Assembly: GCA_029938985.1 (NCBI GenBank)
Contig: JAOZTW010000175.1
Span: 1-8,915, forward strand
Source of the DNA: Bacteroidales bacterium
GTDB lineage: Bacteria > Bacteroidota > Bacteroidia > Bacteroidales > JAOZQN01
Direction: 5' to 3'
Length of the DNA: 8,915 nucleotides
Shown: positions 5,581-8,915 of the stretch, piece by piece
Position numbering within the stretch: position 1 is the first letter of the stretch
Layout of the letters: each line of letters begins with the position of its first letter
Notes under the pieces: generated by a model
What the model saw: the letters and a program-made list of their open reading frames with translations, nothing else
The model's database searches: none
Told to the model about the DNA's origin: nothing
Made by a program: the position numbers and the translations under genes

Positions 5581-8500
5581 TTATTCATTTATTTTCCAGT
5601 TCTCCCAAGTTTCATTTATTTCTTGACTAACATTTATCTTAGGATTTTGTTCTTTTTTATTAATGGTCAACGAGCTTGCCTGTACTTTGTTTATCAATTC
5701 ATCTGCAAGATCTCCATAGGTAATGTCTCCTTTTGAATTTTGAAATGCTTTGAAAAGATAGTAAGTAAAAATTCCATGATGTTTCTGACGATACGGCAAA
5801 GATATTTGATCGCCTGAACTTGCAGAAAATACTGCAATTTTACCTTCCAACTTATTTGCTTTTGGTTTTAATAATATTCCTGAACGAGCAGACACAAGTC
5901 CTTCGTTTCTTCCGCCTCCACTAAAACAGGCATCTATAAACACAGTTACTCTTTCTGTTTTATGTTTTGTTAGGTCTTGGTAGAAATCTGCAAGTTTTAT
6001 TCCTTCTTTAACCTCGTTTCCACTAATGTTTACAGGCATAATATAAGCGTCTTTTGTTGTCTCTTCGGGGTAACCATGACCTGCATAATAAACAAAAAGT
6101 TCTGCTTTCCCGCCAGATAGTTCGGCGAGTCTCACAAATGCTTTTATGTCTCGTTCCATTTCGTGTTTTTGTCCATCGTAAAGTTCAATAATATTTGTCT
6201 CAGGAATACCAAGTGTTTTGAGAGCATATTGTTTAAAAATTTGTGCATCGTGAATTGCAAACTCCACATTTGACATAGGACTTAGTCCTCGTTGATAATC
6301 TGAATAATTTTCATTACCAATTATTAAGGCATATCTGTTTTCATATTTTTTTGAACAAACAGGAATATTTTTATCAACATCAATAGTTAAAGAAGCGTCA
6401 TCTATTTCAATATCATTGCTATACACGCCGTCAACTTTTACCTCGTTTACTGCAAGACTTTGAGTTTTCATTTGTAAGCCCAAAGGAAAAATTCCTCCAT
6501 ACTGACCTTTTGGCTCCGAAAGCTCTATTGAAATTGGTAATTCGTCGGCACCTTCGTAGAGCCAATTTACCGAAAACATAAAATTTACTGTTTTGGCTTC
6601 ACCAGCTTGAAGTTTTTCAATATGTTGTACAAGAGGATATGTGTCGGTTTTTATTGCAAGAATTTTATCATCATTAATTTTAATTGTTGCTCTCACATTT
6701 TCTGCAACTCCTTGCCCTTTGTTTTGAATTAAAAGTGTTACAAGAATCAACTCACCGTTTTCAATTATTTTATTTTTATTTCCCTGTTGTTCAACTATTC
6801 CTGCTTCTATAAAAACAAGTTTTGGTGTTTTTAGCTTTTGTGTTCCAATTGTTATTTTAAAAGGTGCAGGCGGAAAACCTCTTTTTTCTGAAAAAGTAAG
6901 ATTAAAAGTAACATTCCCAGTATTAATAGTTTGGTCTGCCCTAAGTTGAATTAATATTTTTTGTGTTTCATTAGATTTTATTTTGGCTATATTAATTTCT
7001 TTGTCATAAGTTATTCCAAGTCCTTCGGAATCATTAATATAAATTTTAAGATTCAAAGCACTTCCTTCTCCTTCATTTTTAATTGTAAGTTCTAAATTTG
7101 CTTTTTCTCCTGCATCAAGTAGTTTGTTGCCTGATGGTTCAATAAATTCTACTTGAGCTGTTAAATATGGTATTCCTTTTAAATCTTCTTCGGTAATATT
7201 TACATCTTCAACAACGTCTAAATACAAAGCATTTCGTTGAATACCAAAAGGATAAGTACTACCTGTTAGCGGATGAATAATATTGATATTAAAAACATCA
7301 AAAGTCATACCGTCTTCAAGCAATTGTTCCGATGCCATCACCTTTATATTGTTACTGTTTGCTTTCAAGCTTTTGGCTTCTGAAATTGGTACAGTAATAT
7401 TTTGTGAAAGCTGTTCCTTGTTTTGGCTCATTGGAGTTGTAAAAATTAGAGTTACAAGAAATGTTTCATTATCGGCGTTGTAAGTACCAACGTCAACAAA
7501 ATCAATTTCAAATTCTTTGTATGAATCTCTAATTTTAGTAGTTCTAACCTTATCGTCCTCTTTTACTTTATTAGTAATAACTTCTTCGTATTTGGTTTTA
7601 TACTTTAATAAAATTTCACTTTTAAATTGTTTCGCTTTTTCTTGTCGTAAACTATATTCTGATGTAGTTTCAAATTCTCCTTTTGGCTTAAACATTTGAG
7701 AATCATCTAATTCTCTTTGTATATCTGCTGCATAAAAAGCCATATACTCTTCGGTGTTGTTATCAATTACGATGGTTTCTCTTGCAACCTCTACAGCTCC
7801 AATATTTACCATATTTTTACCAGCTCTTATACAAGGCGACAGATTTGTTAATGAGTAATCATTTCTTTTTGTGTTGTTAAAAAGTGGGTCTTTTGCGAAT
7901 ATATTTTTACCACCATTTTTAGCACTCGCATTCAAATAACCGTCTTCAATAAGTGAATAAGAAACTGTGCCTTTTCCAAAATAATTATCTTTCTGGTTGT
8001 TCCAAATTATTGAATTTAAAACAATTGGTTTTGAATTATCGTTACAATAAATTCCTTGCCAACCGTTGTCTGCAATAGTATTATTGGTTATTTTTGGATT
8101 ACTAATATTATAACAATATATTCCTACATTACTGTTTTTAATAATTGTGTTGTTCGAAATTTTTGGAGCAGATTTTATAACCGAAATAGCTGTTGCTGTA
8201 TTGTTTACCAATTTGCAATTATTTATAAGTCCATAAGATTCGTAAAACGAAACAGCACCGTAAAGACTTGTCATATTTACTACATTTACAACTGAGCCAG
8301 CATATTTTATTTCGCAATTTTCTAATACAGAATTTACACTTGCCGAATGAAACAGTATAATACCCCAATGACCAATATCGCCATTTCGTGTGAAAATTAT
8401 TGGGGTGTTTCTTGTTCCTTTTGCTATAAGCGTACCGCTTATTTTCAACATTCCTAAATCGAAAGTAGGAAGAGTGTGTATGTTGCTTATACCTGTATTA

Positions 8501-8688
8501 AACTCCACTACCACACCTGCTTCTATTGTTAAAATACTATTTTGTGGAACTGTTGCCACACCTTTAATTATATATGGTGAATTTGATTTTGACCATCTAC
8601 CCGAAACTTTTTGTCCATCATTAATAATTGTTTGTGAAAAAAGTTGTGTACTAACTATGATAAAGATTAATGTAAGTATTTTTTTCAT
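5581..8688 (-). CDS. Exported beta-helix / CARDB-like / caspase-family protease
   Basis: 1035-residue multidomain protein. Residues 1-19 are a signal peptide (cut after FSQ). Residues about 40-300 form a right-handed parallel beta-helix with repeated N-rich turns (ISNNTI, ITNNTI, GIYCYN, GIYCND). A charged, partly helical segment (315-380, KPKGEFETTSEYSLRQEK) and a beta-rich part (390-500) follow. Two CARDB-like Ig domains come next: about 510-615 (DAGEKANLELTIKNEGEGSA) and 622-745 (ENGELILVTLLIQNKGQGVA). The C-terminal caspase/metacaspase-like domain (about 785-1030) starts RYALIIGNENY and has the catalytic dyad His871 (YYAGHG) and Cys921 (IDACFSGGGR), then FSASSGDQ and HGIFTYYLFKAF. The dyad is complete, so it should be an active cysteine peptidase. 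No type IX secretion C-terminal domain is obvious. It precedes queE by 3 nt. Substrate unknown; surface or periplasmic adhesion plus processing is one guess. Confidence 0.88.
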   Translation of the reverse strand: MKKILTLIFIIVSTQLFSQTIINDGQKVSGRWSKSNSPYIIKGVATVPQNSILTIEAGVVVEFNTGISNIHTLPTFDLGMLKISGTLIAKGTRNTPIIFTRNGDIGHWGIILFHSASVNSVLENCEIKYAGSVVNVVNMTSLYGAVSFYESYGLINNCKLVNNTATAISVIKSAPKISNNTIIKNSNVGIYCYNISNPKITNNTIADNGWQGIYCNDNSKPIVLNSIIWNNQKDNYFGKGTVSYSLIEDGYLNASAKNGGKNIFAKDPLFNNTKRNDYSLTNLSPCIRAGKNMVNIGAVEVARETIVIDNNTEEYMAFYAADIQRELDDSQMFKPKGEFETTSEYSLRQEKAKQFKSEILLKYKTKYEEVITNKVKEDDKVRTTKIRDSYKEFEIDFVDVGTYNADNETFLVTLIFTTPMSQNKEQLSQNITVPISEAKSLKANSNNIKVMASEQLLEDGMTFDVFNINIIHPLTGSTYPFGIQRNALYLDVVEDVNITEEDLKGIPYLTAQVEFIEPSGNKLLDAGEKANLELTIKNEGEGSALNLKIYINDSEGLGITYDKEINIAKIKSNETQKILIQLRADQTINTGNVTFNLTFSEKRGFPPAPFKITIGTQKLKTPKLVFIEAGIVEQQGNKNKIIENGELILVTLLIQNKGQGVAENVRATIKINDDKILAIKTDTYPLVQHIEKLQAGEAKTVNFMFSVNWLYEGADELPISIELSEPKGQYGGIFPLGLQMKTQSLAVNEVKVDGVYSNDIEIDDASLTIDVDKNIPVCSKKYENRYALIIGNENYSDYQRGLSPMSNVEFAIHDAQIFKQYALKTLGIPETNIIELYDGQKHEMERDIKAFVRLAELSGGKAELFVYYAGHGYPEETTKDAYIMPVNISGNEVKEGIKLADFYQDLTKHKTERVTVFIDACFSGGGRNEGLVSARSGILLKPKANKLEGKIAVFSASSGDQISLPYRQKHHGIFTYYLFKAFQNSKGDITYGDLADELINKVQASSLTINKKEQNPKINVSQEINETWENWKINE

Positions 8689-8755
8689 ATTGATAGATTA
8701 ATAAGGTTTGTGTTTTATATTAATTTTGGTTATATGAGTATTTTAAAATAAAAAA

Positions 8756-8763
8756 CAAATATA
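8756..8763 (-). promoter_or_regulatory. Candidate -7 element for the caspase-queE operon
   Basis: TATATTTG on the minus strand (8763-8756) fits the Bacteroidota TAnnTTTG element exactly and would give a leader of about 60 nt before the ATG at 8688. No good -33 TTTG is found 19 bases upstream (GACT there), so the call stays weak. Confidence 0.33.
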
Positions 8764-8821
8764 TGAATTATTAATTAAATAAAGTCTTATTATAATTATT
8801 TTTTTATTTAAAAAACATTAA

Positions 8822-8829
8822 TATATTTG
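8822..8829 (+). promoter_or_regulatory. Possible divergent plus-strand -7 element
   Basis: TATATTTG on the plus strand, with T-rich sequence (TTTT at 8799-8802) 19 bases upstream in place of -33 TTTG. If real it would drive a gene starting beyond the right edge, divergent from the caspase operon. No start codon with an open frame is visible before the window ends. Confidence 0.22.
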
Positions 8830-8848
8830 TAAAAAGTTAATTCAGGGA

Positions 8849-8869
8849 AAAATGAAATAATTAGTAACT
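8849..8869. repeat. Dispersed 21-bp repeat, copy 2
   Basis: Matches 3750-3770 at 20 of 21 bases in the same orientation (mismatch at 8862). It lies in the intergenic region upstream of the caspase operon, just past the plus-strand -7 candidate. The ATG inside it is followed by AAA TAA, so it is not a start. Confidence 0.35.
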
Positions 8870-8915
8870 AAAGTTTTTGTGTTCATTTTGTGATGATTAT
8901 CAATGATTTGTAAAA

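Noticed and set aside
1967..8688. TIR plus caspase pair as a Thoeris-type system in which a TIR signal activates a caspase-like protease
   Set aside because: The caspase protein has a signal peptide and a long extracellular-type scaffold, lies over 2.7 kb away with queE and other genes between, and the TIR gene is broken.
7283..8701. Plus-strand ORFs of 60-103 codons opposite the caspase gene
   Set aside because: They are antisense shadows of a long, well-supported coding frame and show no domain features.
1..8915. CRISPR array, tRNA or rRNA genes
   Set aside because: No regularly spaced direct repeats and no tRNA- or rRNA-like sequence was recognised on either strand.

Overview
The window looks like chromosomal or island DNA from a member of the Bacteroidota. 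The evidence is indirect. The DNA is very AT-rich. Start codons lack clear Shine-Dalgarno sequences. Several upstream regions carry Bacteroidota-type -7 elements (TAnnTTTG). Two proteins have signal peptides ending in FSQ, and beta-helix/CARDB-like exported proteins are common in this phylum. All recognisable genes lie on the minus strand, so transcription runs from right to left.

Right part (4981-8688): a 1035-residue exported protein (signal peptide, right-handed beta-helix, two CARDB-like Ig domains, C-terminal caspase-family protease with His871 and Cys921) is followed after 3 nt by queE, the radical-SAM 7-carboxy-7-deazaguanine synthase of queuosine precursor synthesis. The two are probably co-transcribed.

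Middle part (1504-4651): a conflict-type cluster. It holds a two-TM SLATT/DUF4231 membrane protein, a free-standing nucleoside 2-deoxyribosyltransferase-like (DRHyd) protein, and a broken gene whose original product was DRHyd-TIR-TIR. The broken gene carries three single-base frameshifts: A7 at 2804-2810, near 2004-2008, and T5 at 1766-1770. It also lacks the end of its second TIR domain. The DRHyd domain occurs twice, about 60% identical by hand alignment, once alone and once as the N-terminus of the TIR gene. TIR and DRHyd domains act on NAD or nucleosides, and SLATT proteins are predicted membrane effectors, so the cluster may be a nucleotide-signal immunity locus, now at least partly decayed. 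That functional link is an inference.

Left part (1-1507): an exported M14 metallocarboxypeptidase resembling cytosolic carboxypeptidases, then 325 bases with no gene but with two inverted repeats. Gaps of 233, 255 and 329 bases between the middle genes suggest separate transcription units. Promoter and terminator calls are weak because they rest on short AT-rich motifs.
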